Source of the DNA: Ailanthus altissimus
Taxonomy: Eukaryota > Streptophyta > Magnoliopsida > Sapindales > Simaroubaceae
Assembly (NCBI GenBank): GCA_946807835.1
Contig: OX327683.1
Location: forward strand, 14,141,001 to 14,205,000
DNA: 64,000 nt
Direction: 5' to 3'
The translations under genes were made by a program, and so were the position numbers. The notes under the pieces are model-generated. The model was not told where the DNA came from, did no database searches, and saw nothing but the letters and a program-made list of their open reading frames with translations. This document shows positions 1-12,704 of the stretch, piece by piece; position 1 is the first letter of the stretch; the number at the start of each line of letters is the position of its first letter.

Positions 1-1824
1 AGGAAAGGAAATGAAAATAAAAGTATTTCACAATTGCTTCTCTTGGCACTATAAAGAAAAATGAAACAATTTCATTTTCTTTTTCTTTTTTTTCTTTCTT
101 CTTCTTCTTCTTCTCGGCACCAAGAGAGAATAAAACAATTTCATCATCTCTTCCTTCTCCCGTCACACACACTAAACTCACACATTTCACACACCTTTTA
201 TATCTCACATTAATAAAATAATAATATTATATATTATAATATTAAACAAAAGTACTTTTATGAAAAAATAATATTATTATATTAAATAAAAATAAATTAT
301 AAATAATGCTTGACAACTAAAAATTATTATTTAATATAATAATATTATATAATAAAATAATATATAATATAATATTATAATGAGATATTAGTGATTATTT
401 CATAATTAAATAATTATTGTGTGAAATAACCATTTTATTCCTTATGAATAGTTACAAAGTCTACCCTTAGTGGGTCCCACCAAATCTCATATTTGGGTAA
501 ACTCAATTGAGGGTTCATAATACGCTACGTGTCATTATATAATTAGTATATAATAATTATTGACTAATTGTAGTATTTAATGCTTAAATATATACACGCA
601 CGCATTCCCCTGGTAGTGCTGGATATTACTGGATTAAACAATTTAATCTGTTACTCTACCCAAGTGCACAATGAGTACACTCCACATTATGAGACTCCCT
701 AGGTCTACGCCCGATTCGTCAAATAGAACTATTCCATGAGTCTGTGAACATTGCCCCACGCATACGTCATAAAGATACAAATCAGTGTGTTGAACCATAC
801 AAGTTGAGGTTACAACGCATACGTGTATAGTCTTTCCATCATGATATCTTAGATGTGCTAAGGATATAGATTATTATCATCAAATTTCTATGTGCTCATC
901 CATGTCATATCTCCAGACTTGTATCTCACTAAACAATATGTACAAACTCCTTTGCCATATTGTTCCATCCCAGCGGAACTCTTTTCCGGGATTAATGCTC
1001 GTGGCCACAAGACTTTTTAAGAAACAGTCTCGAAGCATCTGAATATCTAACTCTCTATGTGAGCTGACGGATCCCATATCTATACACACCGAACTCCATA
1101 AGCATCGAACTATACCCAGTGATACCCAACGGTCACACCATGAAAGGTCTGTGACATGCGTGGAACCAAAGTATGGTGGATCACTTACAAGCCCATAGTG
1201 GCATTCAGGTCAAAGGACCACGTATACTACTCAACTCGAGAGAACCATAAATTGACAACTTACATAGGGTGTCTATCAGAGGCCCTCATGAGTCTGTCCT
1301 ATATCTAGTCCTAACTGGATACTCATATGTCAATACGAGCTCCAAGCTCACAGTCAGCTAGGAACGATCATCTATACTCTATAGGTACGACATATGCTGA
1401 TCTATATAAGGATATACACCGACAGACTCGCATCGGTAGAAATAGACCAGGGATAATATTTGAGAACATACTTGCGCAACTAACATTTCCTGGCACCCGA
1501 TTGCAACTCCTGCAACTATACAGTTACCAGTGTATTCCCAAGTCTATATCCCATTACAGACAAGCCTTAAACTCTTGGATCTTTATTGGGTGTTATAACC
1601 AGCTAACTATTAGTTATGCTAACATTTAGCATTTATATCTCTTAGCGTAGCTAACTATGAGCCCTTATCTAAACTCCTTTAGATCAGATCTGAACTCCTT
1701 CAGATCATACAATGTCTGTAATGTTACATTGCATAGTATCATATAAATAGGTATTAGTGATTTAATAGGAACGTATACTTGTATATCTACATTCAAGGAT
1801 GGCACGTAAGCACCAACCCTAACA
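1..1824 (-). mobile_element. Family A LTR, truncated by the window edge
   Basis: This is the 5' part, read on the minus strand, of a roughly 2.1-kb LTR that recurs throughout the window. Its end at 1824 reads CCCTAACA on the plus strand (TGTTAGGG on the minus), and the text before it matches the copies at 12705-14903 and 34930-37127. The T-rich stretch near 60-130 matches the other end of the copy at 15414-17277. The far end of the LTR lies outside the window, so no target duplication can be checked. Short open frames here (880-1089, 1327-1629) recur as broken sequence in the other copies and are not genes. Confidence 0.8.
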
Positions 1825-1944
1825 CTTATATCTATGATCTAATGCATTATCTTTAACAATTAGAAATGTTTCGCTAGATATCTCTTCTAGTGTCTTATAG
1901 AGATAAGATAAGATGAGTATAAGTAATCCGTAGGTACCTATATT

Positions 1945-2183
1945 AGATTCAGACCAACTGTAGGGGATTGAAAAATAATTTTGACTGACTTACGAATTTG
2001 AGAATAGTTCTAGATATGTAATAGTTTGGATATATCATTGATTAGAAGATGACTAGAGGTGTTTATGATAATGTCTCTTCGAAAAAGGGTGAAACTTATC
2101 AAAAATAGATAAGTGATTATTTAAGAGTTAAGTCATATATCTTGACATCAATGTCTACTAATATTCAGTAGGAGCATGTGCAC
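1945..2183 (+). pseudogene. Ty1/copia gag remnant, 5' part
   Basis: With stops and frame breaks ignored, the translation follows the gag remnant at 45444-46015: an ILDSDQL-like start, a T-NLRIVLD motif, a K-TRGVYDNVS stretch and VKSYILTSMS. This is the UBN2-type gag of a plant copia element. It carries several stop codons and is clearly dead. The reading breaks off at 2183, where a solo LTR was inserted, and resumes at 3744. It belongs to the same family as the 45.4-kb copy. Confidence 0.6.
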
Positions 2184-3743
2184 TGTTTACGCTCAAAATA
2201 TAACGCGGCTATCGCAGTATAGATTGAGGTGTCAATTCCACGAGGAAGCTTTTGACAAAATAGGTTGGTGAAGTAAAATATTAAAGCAGTAGCCAAGGAT
2301 TAATTGATTTAAGTGGATGAGATAGAATTGTCTATGAATTGAGAAAAATGTCTTATGATGATATAAACAAGGCTTTGAGAATCACAATTATGCTTTATAA
2401 ATCTACTCTACACTTTGATTCAATGTTTATAACTCAATTGACAGTTTTACATCTAAACAATCAATTGGAAGATATGTAAAATATAGCACATTTGAATAGC
2501 ACATGCATTTGATATGACTAAACTTTCTTACAAATATTAACATAAATCATGTTTATTTATACAAGTTATCTAAGATTGACAATATATTATTTTGACAATA
2601 TTGCAGTAAAAGATCAACTTGAATATCAAATATTTATTGCCCTTACATATTATCCAAGATGGAAAATATATCAATTTAACAATATTACAGTAAAAGATTA
2701 ACATATAAAACAATGTAACCAATAACAATTATAATTCAACAAGAATCATATAAGAAAAGCATGACTGAATATATATGAGACATGAGAATTATAACCTCTA
2801 GATTATAGAAAATAAAATAGATAAGAGTTTAAGCAAAACCAAACTTACAAACATTTGGAGCTCTTGACAACGAATCAAAGCATAGAAGTAGATTGATTAC
2901 ATATAAAAGTTCATCTCTTAGCCTTGCCAAGAACTCTAGCCTAGATTACAATGCATGTTAATGAGAAGAAAATAAGAGAGAATTATCTAATGTTGAAAAC
3001 GTCATAAGAGTGTCCTTATATAGGTCATGAATGGAAATATGTCATGTGTGACATCAATCTTTAATAATTTTAGGCCAACAACTCGTTCACCTACTTGCAG
3101 CACATTTTTAATACTTTAAATGACCGATGTAGCCTCTGTGGCCGACATGAAAGTTGTATCATTTTGTCTCTTCTTTCCATAGGTATCAAGTTCATGCAAA
3201 TTAGATGAGTATCCAATGAGATATGAACAAAATTCTAAAGATACATTAAATTTTGGCCAACAACCATTGTACCCACTTGCAACATAATTTGGTCAATGAT
3301 AACGGCTGATTTGGACTTTACCATCAACATAAGAGTTGTTGATAATTAAGTCCATATTTCACAGCTTTAATAATTATACCAATTGGGTATGTATTGTATG
3401 AGATACGGTCCAAATACATGAGTTAGGTCAAGCTGAACAAAAGTTATAGCCTGATTCTATTGTTTCTCAATTTTTGGCCCATAACATGTTGAATTTGGCT
3501 TTTTAACTATTCTTCAAGTTTGTATAAGATTGAGTCATGTTGCTCTAAGTTCAAGAATTTCTTCATTTTAATTTCTACATTGAGAGTTATGTTCATTTTA
3601 CCTAAACTTGTGCAAATAACATTCATTAATCACAATTTAAGGAGAATACTTTATTTCAAGCTAAAAGTACAAAAATGCTAAAATTAGTGACATTAAATAG
3701 TGACTGAATCTCTTAATAAATATACATTTTCATGTGTTCATCA
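2184..3743 (-). mobile_element. Family B solo LTR inside copia gag
   Basis: This 1560-bp block begins TGTTTACGCTC and ends TTCATCA. It matches the 1552-bp block at 19128-20679 along its whole length, so both boundaries are defined by the comparison. It lies between two halves of one copia gag, which makes it an insertion. The flanks read TGCAC on the left and TGTGC on the right, so the target duplication is not clean here. The minus orientation is inferred from a TATATAAGG box near 3015-3030 followed by leader-like sequence. No coding sequence is present. Confidence 0.75.
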
Positions 3744-3935
3744 TGTGCATAGATAGTGTAAGTAGTATTATGTTACATCTAAAAGAGTTTTTTGATATAT
3801 CCAAATCACAGAATAGTGTAGAGGCAATGAAAAATGTTTTTCTTATAGTAAGATTGGACATCGTAAATGTTATTGTCCAAAGTACCTCACCATAGAAAAG
3901 ATAAACCCCTTAGGTGTTTGTTTACTAATTGATAG
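3744..3935 (+). pseudogene. Ty1/copia gag remnant, 3' part with decayed zinc knuckle
   Basis: The gag reading interrupted at 2183 continues here with VSSIMLHLKEFF, the counterpart of VNSIMLHLKELF at 45.7 kb. It is followed by a degenerate CCHC-type knuckle region (GHRK-YCPKY on one frame) and KINPLGV. Frames are broken. It is a non-functional capsid remnant. The sequence from 3936 to 4020 may be the beginning of protease but shows no clear motif. Confidence 0.55.
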
Positions 3936-4020
3936 GAGCTTAAATAGACTATTATTTCTATAATCTCGAACTTAGGTTTTGCTCTAAATTGTTGAGGATT
4001 GGCTATTTATTTGAGGTTAT

Positions 4021-5259
4021 TGATCAAATATGGGTTTTCCACTCATGATGAGAAGATACTGAGGAAAACAGATGCAAAATGAAGAAAACAGGAAATTTGG
4101 GCTAGCGCTGCGGCGCCCATGGGTGAGCAGCAAGACGCATAGCTTGAATCTCACCATCATCGTTTCCCAAGTCTGAGCGCCGCAATGTTGGACTAAAGAA
4201 ACCCTATCTTTTTAAGTCAAATTACGACTTGGACTCAAAGCTAGAAGGCCCTAGAATTACGAAGACTTATAAAAGGACATTTTTTCACAGCCAACAAAGG
4301 GATGCAACGTAGAAAATAATAGAGCAAACAAAAAAAAAACATCTTTTAAGAGAGATTATTGCAAGAAGATTAAAGATTAAAAGCAAAGATTGCACAACAA
4401 GTAAGGGAGAAGAAGAAACAATTTAAAGGGCATCAACTTGTGTTATTATTTTCATCTTCTTTACTTGATGTCTTTGTTAATCATGTCTTTAATTCATTAT
4501 TTTGATACTCTTAGATTCATTATGAACTAAATTTTATTAATCTAGAGTTAGACTTTTGAACTCAATATGTAGTTGAATATTATTAATTATCTTAGTTTAT
4601 GAACTCAATATATTAGATTGATTTATTCTATCTTGTGTTTATTGCTTCTTTATATTTAACCAATATAATGATTGTTCAAGGAACTATAATGAACTCGAAA
4701 GAGAAATTTATGTGTTTAGTCTAGGTTAGTTTGATACATGATTATAGAACAACAACTATAAGTTTCATGTAGGATGGATATATACCTAGATGACAAGTAT
4801 GACATTATTAGACATGTTCTTAATGAATTTCATACTATTCTGATTAGCATAGACATATAGGTAATTGTTAGGATGAGATATAGTTATTTAACCATCAACA
4901 GAGGCTTATAATGAAATTTTTATTCTAGCCAACAATTTATTATTGAGGGATTAATTAAGAGATTGATAAGTTTAATAAAATATTAGGGGATAAGTTGAAA
5001 CCTCAATTTTTTTTTATATTGGTGAATTTAACCCTTGTTTACTTTTTGATTAAGAATAGGTTAATTTTATTAAATTTAGATTAATTAGAGAACATTCATC
5101 TTTAGATTTTTTCTGAATAAAAGTTAAGTAGGATTAATTTTAGTATTTGATTAACAAAATTAGATTAAATACGTCTTTGTGGGAATGATACTTGGATTCA
5201 ATTTCTATATTACTTGGTACGATAGCGTGCATTTGCACCTAGTTAGAAATCGTACATCA
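4021..5259 (+). mobile_element. Athila-like Ty3/gypsy 5' LTR
   Basis: The LTR begins TGATCAAATATGGG and ends CGTACATCA. The end contains the GATAGCGTGCATTTGCACCTAG stretch characteristic of plant Athila/Tat-type LTRs. A decayed primer-binding site and a gag remnant follow in the same orientation. Related LTRs lie in reverse at 29881-31205, 37128-38653 and 49745-51007; they share the AGG-TGACTAT...ATATCTATGG block describing the R/U5 part. Length is about 1.24 kb. No second LTR of this copy is found. Confidence 0.7.
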
Positions 5260-5265
5260 AGTTTT

Positions 5266-5280
5266 TGGCATCCTTGCCAG
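5266..5280 (+). other. Decayed tRNA-Asp-type primer-binding site
   Basis: TGGCATCCTTGCCAG lies six bases after the LTR end. It resembles TGGCGCCGTTGCCGG, the complement of the plant tRNA-Asp 3' end used by Athila-like elements. Three to four substitutions are visible, so priming ability is probably lost. Confidence 0.6.
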
Positions 5281-5646
5281 TACTTCTTTATCTATTCTTG
5301 GATAAATATTAATACCAAACTATCTTACTTTTAATTCAAATTTTTTCTTTTTTTTTTCATTTTGATTTGTTTTCAAATTTTGTTTTGACAGTTCATGCGA
5401 AGGATAAAAAGTGTATATTTAACTTCTTTTGATCCTAAGATTGAAAGAACATTCCGAAGACTTTGATGTGAATGGCACCAATTCGTAGACATGAAAGACA
5501 ACATTAATAATCTTGTATATGGATCGATGATAGAACAAAGAACTTTAAAGGATTATGTAGTCCCTACTACAGATGGTATTCAATCAAGTATTCAGTGACC
5601 AATAGTCAATGCAAATAATTTTGAGATCAAGCCGAGTACTATTCAG

Positions 5647-5995
5647 ATGTTGAAGGAGTTTGTGCAGTTCAGTGGTGCCCCGAATGATAATGCTAATATG
5701 CATATTATAAATTTCCTTAAAATTTGTAATACATTCAAGTATAACAGAGTCTTAGATGATGTTATCAGACTAAGACTATTCCCTTTCTCATTAAGGGATA
5801 AAGTTAATAGTTGGTTGATGTCATTGCCAGCCGAATTTATATCGATATATGATGATTTAGCACAGAAATTTTTGGCAAAGTTCTTCTCACCAGTAAAGAC
5901 AGCTAAGATGAGGAATGACATCACCTTCTTTGTTTAGATTGATGGTGAGTTATATGAGGCATGAGAGCAATAAAGATGCCTAAATGATATGTTTA
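5647..5995 (+). pseudogene. Athila-like Ty3/gypsy gag fragment
   Basis: Open frame 5647-5937 encodes 96 residues of a retrotransposon gag (Retrotrans_gag family), the capsid protein of Ty3/gypsy elements. The visible family signature is the run RLRLFPFSLRDKVNSWLMSLP near residues 42-62, followed by DDLAQKFLAKFFSP at about 69-82 and KTAKMRNDI. After the TAG at 5935 the next codons still read IDGELYEA in the same frame, so the stop is a point mutation. The frame is lost near 5995 in an AT microsatellite. It lies about 370 bp downstream of the primer site, where gag belongs. The rest of gag and all of pol are missing. Confidence 0.8.
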
Positions 5996-6049
5996 TATTT
6001 TGTAAAAGGATCCCCATTTAGCCCTATATATATATATATATATTAAAGA

Positions 6050-6440
6050 ATGCTTTAAAATTGTTTCAAATAAGTTATTATCTTCATTTTGGCCATTTGA
6101 GAGAAAGTTTAAAGTGTTGAACTAATTTTTTTTCTTCCGAAAATCCTGCTAAAAATTTAAAACAAAGCTACCATTCTAACATTTCAAATCCATTGGTATT
6201 GAAGTCTAGAATTACTTAATAAAATGCTTCTAAGTGAGCTCTGAATTTGGAATTCTTCACCGAAGTTCTTCAAGGTAATTTCTATAATTTCTTACTGTAA
6301 TTGATTAAATTATGAGTGTGTTTGTTGATTAATCAAATGTTATTCCACTATATAAATGTGTATTAGACATGCATTTATGAATTTTTCAATAAACACACTA
6401 TTACATGCATGTACCTTTAGATGCACTCAACATTTCTATC
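6050..6440 (+). mobile_element. Family A LTR, 3' terminal fragment
   Basis: The text (CTACCATTCTAAC, GAATTCTTCACCG, then ATTAGACATGCATT and ACATGCATGTACC) parallels the 3' third of the family A LTRs, for example 43430-43700 and 39850-40140. It reads in the plus orientation. The 5' two thirds are absent. The 210 bases that follow, up to the gypsy element, are AT-rich and show nothing I recognise. Confidence 0.45.
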
Positions 6441-6653
6441 ATTTTCTTATGTAACAATATTCTATAACGGAACATCTCTCATAAGTAAACTTGAAATTTT
6501 AATAAAACAAAATTGAAATACTTAACATAAAAATTAAAATAGATATTTAAAATTTTAACAAAGAACAAACAATTTAAAGTAAAAACATGTAACACAAAAC
6601 TAAAATGTGTGTTATATGGTACTAGCACATTTTGTTAGTCTCTGATATATATA

Positions 6654-7198
6654 TGTTTGTGCTGTAAATTTTCTAGGATAGGGTTTGTGTATGTCTAGTG
6701 TCTTACTAGACTGATGCGATGCCTCAGATTCAGAGAAATTGAGACCAAAGATCACCAGATAAGGCTAGACCAAATTTGGTTGACAACAAGCAAGGTTTAA
6801 ACTAAACTTGAGCTGTAGAATAGAAGACGAATCATAGAGCTTGGGTACTTCACAGAGAAGAATATGTAAAGTTCAATAGTAAGGCTATGAAATCAATAAG
6901 TAAGGATGTGAATCTTAGGTTGAATGACAAGAACAAAAATAAAAGATAATAAGTTTAGAAAAACTTGTATTATGTATTGTATGAATGAGTGAATTGTGAT
7001 TTACATGAGAAAAACTAGCTTTTATATAGGTTATAAAATCACACTTTAAACCTAATCCTAAAAAGGTAGAATCCTAATAAAGAAAAACTTCTTATAATAA
7101 TAAATAACTTATTTGGGCAACATATTACCTACTTGGGCTTGGATAAAGATACAAAAGTAAATGGGCCTACTATATAACTTTTTGGGCTGACGCTAACA
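6654..7198 (-). mobile_element. 3' LTR of the 6.65-23.73 kb gypsy element
   Basis: On the plus strand it begins TGTTTGTGCTGTAAAT and ends GACGCTAACA. It aligns with 23184-23728 end to end at equal length. In element orientation it is the 3' LTR, because gag is nearest to the other copy. A short purine tract (ACAGGGGTAT on the minus strand, 7199-7208) lies directly before it, as expected for a polypurine tract. Confidence 0.88.
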
Positions 7199-8288
7199 AT
7201 ACCCCTGTAAGCCGATCAAAAAGATAATTTTTACTACAACTTGTAACCTAATAAAGCCGACCATACTTCTCTATACCTAAAAAATCAACACTGTTGTTTT
7301 CCATTCACTGCATATCTGAGAGATATGCAGTGCAAACTCCTAAGATCATCTTTTAATATTTTCAATTTACTTGGTCGGCTTACCTTTAACTTTTCCTTTG
7401 AGATCACCCATGCAATATTACTCTTGATGAAGATTGACTCACAACACTATTCCTCCATAAATCACCCCATCAAGTAAAATTCATAGAAATCGGCTTTTAA
7501 CATGAATTATTCCTTTGATCGCCTAAGTTAAGTATGATGATTTCTGACTTTATCTATTAGCCAGAATCGCCTTGGGTACTTATCTTGGAGGCTGACATTT
7601 CATTGTAGATTATTACTGAAATTGCCTATGTTAATCATCTGAACTTTGACCATAAGTAGAAATCGCCTTAGATTAGGAGCCTGCCCTATAGTCAACTCTT
7701 ATTTATAAGTCATCTTTGAAATCGTCTATGTCACACAAGTACCAATGATATGCTTGCAATTGCTCGGCTGTGATATTTTTAAGTCTGATTTAGAAATTGC
7801 ATCTAAAAATCGCTCGCGTTTTAGTAGTGCCTTTCTTAATCAGCTCTTTATGATACTAAAACCAACTGATCACTATCATCTTTACTTTGCACTTGTATAT
7901 GCCATTAATCTTATATTATGTCAACCCAATTTTCTTTTAATTGGATTTATTTGCAGACTAATTCTATAAATAACTTTTCATTAGCCCTGTAAACTGTCAT
8001 TAATACGCCTGTCAGTAACTATCATACCACTACTTAATAATGGTTATATCATTAATAATTGTCTCAACATTAATTTCAAACATAAACATCCAATCATTTC
8101 TTCTTATTAATGTTGAATTGTTAAGGCTTTCTATATGACCTTTTATTTTTATCACCACTAAGCTCTAAAAACAAAATTGCTTTGTTTTCAATTTTACTTT
8201 TCACCCTTAAGCAATCTTACTCTCTCTCAACCTCTCCAAGGAAATTTTCAATTATTCTTCAGCATTCAAACAACCTCCAACACCTTCA
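7199..8288 (+). promoter_or_regulatory. Non-coding 3' region of the gypsy element and probable promoter of the antisense gene
   Basis: No protein similarity is visible on either strand. The plus strand holds a TATAAATA box near 7966 and a CT-rich leader-like stretch (8215-8290) ahead of the antisense PMD gene. That stretch ends in CTTCAAG followed by GTAATTTT, a good plant splice donor at 8291. A candidate acceptor AG lies at 8357-8358, giving a possible 68-nt 5'-UTR intron. This reading is inferred from sequence signals only. Confidence 0.35.
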
Positions 8289-8388
8289 AGGTAATTTTCT
8301 ATAATTTTTACTTTTTTGATCTTTTTCTTCAAGCTTTTTATTCTTAATTTATGTTTAGAGTAGATTTTAATTTTTTTTTATATTAATC

Positions 8389-10982
8389 ATGTCTAGAAAA
8401 ATGGCATCAAAATCTACAACTACTGCTCGGTCCAACAACTCTAAATTGACCGAGGCCACATAAACTCCTTTGTCAGTCTTATCCAAATTGAAGTCCGTTG
8501 ATGAACAGGTTGTCTATAAGGTATTGACATTTAAATTTGACTATTCTCATACATTTTAGGTTCGTACAACTCCTCCATGATTTCATATTATTTTAATTTC
8601 TTTCCTACATATAAGAACAACCTAATGAGGTTTAATCATCCTCATTCCAAGTCTATCTGGTTGACCTCAAAGTCCATTAGGTCATGGCTTAAGTCAACTA
8701 TCAAGTTCATTGGGTGGTTGAATCACCTTGAACCTAATTTTTCTCTGTATGGAGGTTGATTGGTGTCTATGACCTAATTCAACTCTTTAGGTACAAGATT
8801 TTACCCTATAACAGTCTGATATCGGTCTTATTACTTTTGTGATCTAGAGCCTATAACGTCTTTTGCTTTAGGTTTGGTTATATGACCCCCATTTTGTATG
8901 ATCTTACCGTTCTTTTTAATCTTTCTATCTATAAGGTCGAGATCAACGATGAGCTGTTAGTGAGTAATGTCGACATTCTTTACTAGGTCTAAGTTGAGCT
9001 TCAGTAAATTTATGAGTAGGTTTAGAGAACAATCGGCCACTCTATCTAGGATTGAACATATCGCTTTTCTTCTTGTTTTGTTGAGCAAATATGCTTTGTG
9101 TCCCCATTCTAAGAGAATCTCTAAAGAGTACCTTAAGGTGGCGATCACCATAGCTAATGGTATATAATTAGCTTTAGGACTTTTTTTTCTTTCTTATCTT
9201 TATAGGAGTCTTTTTTGAAATTGTCTCTAGTAAAGGCAAGATTGCATTCCCCAATATAGGTGGTCCATTCTGGATTCTGTACTTTTGCATGTCGATTTAT
9301 TTTCACACTTTTTCAATACTACGTCTCAACCCCTTGAAGGTTGTTTGAGTTGTTATGCTTATTGGCTTATCTAATGGTAGCTTGACCAGGAGTGGTTTGA
9401 AGATATCTTTTCTTTCGTTTATTCTACTTCGTCTATAAATGAAAAGTTATTTTGTCACCTCAGGCTCTCTTTATTTGGTCCTAAATGGATGAGACAATTA
9501 TATGTGGGCCATCCATCTACTTCAAAAGAAGTAGACTTAAATGTTAAGTGTCATAGCTCATGGGTTGGTTGCTTGACAATTAGAGACTTACATTATAAAG
9601 CTATTATTACGGTTGACAATAATAATAATTATGGGACTGAGACTTACCATCCTCAATGGGTAAGTCGCCAATTTGGCTTGGTATGGGAGGTGTTCTTTGA
9701 ACAACCATTTGTTGATCCAAGGTCGCCAATTCTTACGACAAAGTTCAGTATTGTTGGTGATATACCAAATAGAAGGAGAAATTGGCCTACATAGACTCGT
9801 TGTTACCTCGATAACTATAATAAGCCTCTTTTTCACCCTAAGTCAATCTAGATTATTGGCGACACGACTCGACAAGGTATATTTATTTATTTCTTTAGCA
9901 TAATGATGTTACTCTGATATTGATTTCTTTTTCGATCTTCAGAGGCTATCCCTACTCGCGTGAATGCCTCGCTAGTAAGTGATAAGGATTTGGCTTTTCC
10001 TAAGAAATGTGTTAAGGTAGTTTATATCGCTATCTTTTAAATTTCTTGGCTTTATTGTGTTAAGATTGGTCGCTAATCTTCTCTTTTATTTTTAAACGAC
10101 CGTAAAAAAATAGCAAAGAATAAAGATAGTACATTCTAAACGGCTTTCAAGGAATAAACTATTTCCTTTTAGTTGATGACGTCTACTCCAATATGAGGAG
10201 TTGAGCCCTTAGGAAAATTTTAAAGAATCGACCAGAGTTTCATCATTTCGGCCAGCTCTAATTGGCAAGATGGATCTTAAAAAACCTCCGTAGCTTAAGG
10301 GTGCGACTTCAGCAGCTGATGTTTTATCCATGCTCCTCAAAGAGTCGTTCAACAGTAGTGAAGAATCAATTGATAACTCTTCTACTTAAAATTTAGCTTC
10401 TCTTGCCCTGGCCATTCAAACTGAAGTAATGGAAATGACACATCAACTTAAAAGGATGAAGGATCAGATGGTTGACTTGCTTCTTAATGACCGTAAAGTT
10501 TTGGATGTTAACAAGAAGCTCAAATTTACTTGATAATGCGATGGACGATACTATGTTAATCAGCTTGAAGATAAAGATCGACAAGTTTACAACTTCTTTC
10601 ATTAGTATCATAAAAAAAATTAGTCGGCGGTCAATGTCATCAAACACGCCTAAAAGAAGCTGAAATGGAGGCAACTCTGGATTGCCTAGAGGTCGAATTA
10701 ATGGTTGAAGTAAAGGAACTAAGCATCTAGAGTAAAAATGCCAAGTAGAGGATGGAGACTTTAGAGGCTGAACTTGTTAAGCTCAGGGTTGTAGAGGCTA
10801 AGCGGATGCAGAGGTCCCAGAGCTTAGGGCAACAGATTCTAGATAATCGGACAGAGATGAAAAAGAGCCTTAAGTTAAAGAATGAAGCAGTTCCCAAGGC
10901 CGAGGCAGAAGTAAAGATAGTTGATTCTTTGGTGGCCGATTTGTTGTCTTCTATTGAGCAATTGGATTTAATACTGGCCTAA
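8389..10982 (+). pseudogene. Antisense plant-mobile-domain (PMD) gene inside the gypsy element, decayed
   Basis: A gene-like region runs opposite to the retrotransposon. From the ATG at 8389 (MSRKMASKS) the pieces match the plant mobile domain: FRFGYMTPILYDLTVLFNL (near 8870-8935), RIEHIAFLLVLLSKYALC and KEYLKVAITIANG (9045-9165), NIGGPFWILYF (about 9255-9290), then YHPQWVSRQFGL (9645-9690). The last part (10400-10980) is rich in K, E and L heptads, a probable coiled coil ending at TAA 10981. A convincing intron, GTATAT...CTTCAG at 9877-9942 (66 nt), joins two open stretches. Extra antisense ORFs with PMD similarity are known in Tat-lineage elements. Stops and frameshifts show it is now broken. 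Function of the product is unknown. Confidence 0.6.
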
Positions 10983-11299
10983 GAGCCTCTTTTGTAAACC
11001 TTTATGAATGGAATATAATTTTACTTTTGGTCTTTTATTTTTGTTATAAAATTGTCTTTTGTTTATTTATTATTTAACTGATTGACAATCTTAAAAACTA
11101 TAAAGCAAAGATTAATCATCTTATATTTTTGACCGATCATAATAAAATTCAGATTTAAATTGAAAAATAATCGAATATTCATTGATAAGGGTTGATACAA
11201 CATCTGAAATCGACTTAAAATTTATTAACCGACCAAAATCAAACTTTTAACTAAACAAATATCGACTTTGATTTGATAAATAAAATCGGCTTGCTATTT

Positions 11300-12704
11300 A
11301 TTTAGAATCGATCAATAACTCTTTCATATATGGTAATCAATTTATCAACGAGTCTAAAACTTTTTCTTATCAACTCCTTCCTAAGTAGTTGGTCAATAAA
11401 GCTTAAGGTATTTGCTGTTGATTGCCCTAGTGTATACAATTCCTTTCAGATCACTTAGTAGATATACTCATTTGCCAATGATCTTGGTGATCTTAAATAA
11501 TCATTCCTAATTTGGACTAAACTTGCCTAAATCCTATTCTTTGGAACCTAATATAAGGATGACTTTCCACATTAGGTTGCCAATCTTGAATAACTTGAAC
11601 TTAACTCTTTTGTTGTCGGCTCTTTCTATTTTTTCTCTCTATATTTTAAGTAAAATTCAAAGCTTTAAGGAAATTTTCATCTACTTTGTCCATTTATTCT
11701 ACTATGGAATCCTAATATTACTCGGCACGCAGATCTCCTTGAAATCGTCTTCTTGTTGAATTGGCTATAAGTTTCATTAAGATCATGGCTTCATGTTTAT
11801 AGACCAACTGATAAGGTGATGTGCCTGTAACCATTTTTGGGTTAACTCTATTTCCCCAAAGGACTTCTTATATTTTGTCGTGCCAAGCTCTAGGATTATC
11901 TTTAATCGCCTTTTTTAGGCCCCGAATAATGGATTTATTAGTCGATTCGACCTGCGTATTTGACTGAGCATAGTAGGGAGTGCTATCTATTAGCTTGATG
12001 CTGAATTCTTTAACAAAGTCGACCATCTCTTCACTGGTGAAGATTGTTTCTTGATCGGTCATGATGGACTCTAGAAGGCAATATCTATATATGATATTTT
12101 CTTTAATAATCCTGATGACCAATTGTTGAGTGACTATCTTTAATGGGATGACTTCTACCTATTTGGTAAAGTATTCGATTGCTACTAGAATGAAGGCATA
12201 TTGCTTTGAAGATTGAGGATAAATTTTACCAATTTTATACATCGTCCATCATTTAAATGGCCATGGCCTTATCACTACATGTATTTCTTCAGCTGGGACA
12301 TTTTGAATTGGGTCACGCTTTTGGTATTCTTCACGACCTCTGGAGTAGTTGTGGCAGTCATGCTCCATGGTCAGCTACCAAAAACCATTCTTGAGGATTA
12401 TTTTGTTCATTAATCATTCACTAAGATGAGCCCTCGCCAACCTTTATGTGATTCGACCCTTACTAACATACTTTCTTTTGGGCTGACGCTACTTAATAGT
12501 TCTTCCAAGGGTCCATTTCTGAATAATTCCCCTGCAAAGAGTGCAAACTTTAGTGCCATGATTTTTATCCGCCGATCAAACTTTTTATTAGGACATTTTA
12601 TGTAATCGATGAGTTCTTTTCTCTAATCCATACTAAAGTCAACTTGTAAAATTGGCCACTATTTTAATACATCGGTACTGAACAAATAGAAGTGAGGTCG
12701 ATGT
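11300..12704 (-). pseudogene. Ty3/gypsy integrase remnant
   Basis: The minus-strand frame 12122-11868 contains IMTDQETIFTSEEM (catalytic second aspartate), then DSTPYYAQSNTQVESTNKSI with the glutamate of the D,D-E core, and IKDNPRAWHDKI. This is the core of a Ty3/gypsy integrase, which inserts the element's cDNA into the chromosome. Decayed readings extend to both sides. Downstream toward 11500 are stretches resembling the integrase C-terminal region. Upstream the reading is cut at 12704 by a family A solo LTR. Multiple stops make it non-functional. Confidence 0.75.

Noticed and set aside
880..1629. Open frames of 69 and 100 codons near the left end
   Set aside because: They lie within a family A LTR and are not conserved in frame or sequence in the other copies.
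9588..9836. 82-codon minus-strand frame
   Set aside because: It is antisense to the best-preserved PMD blocks, which are on the plus strand, and has no resemblance to known proteins.
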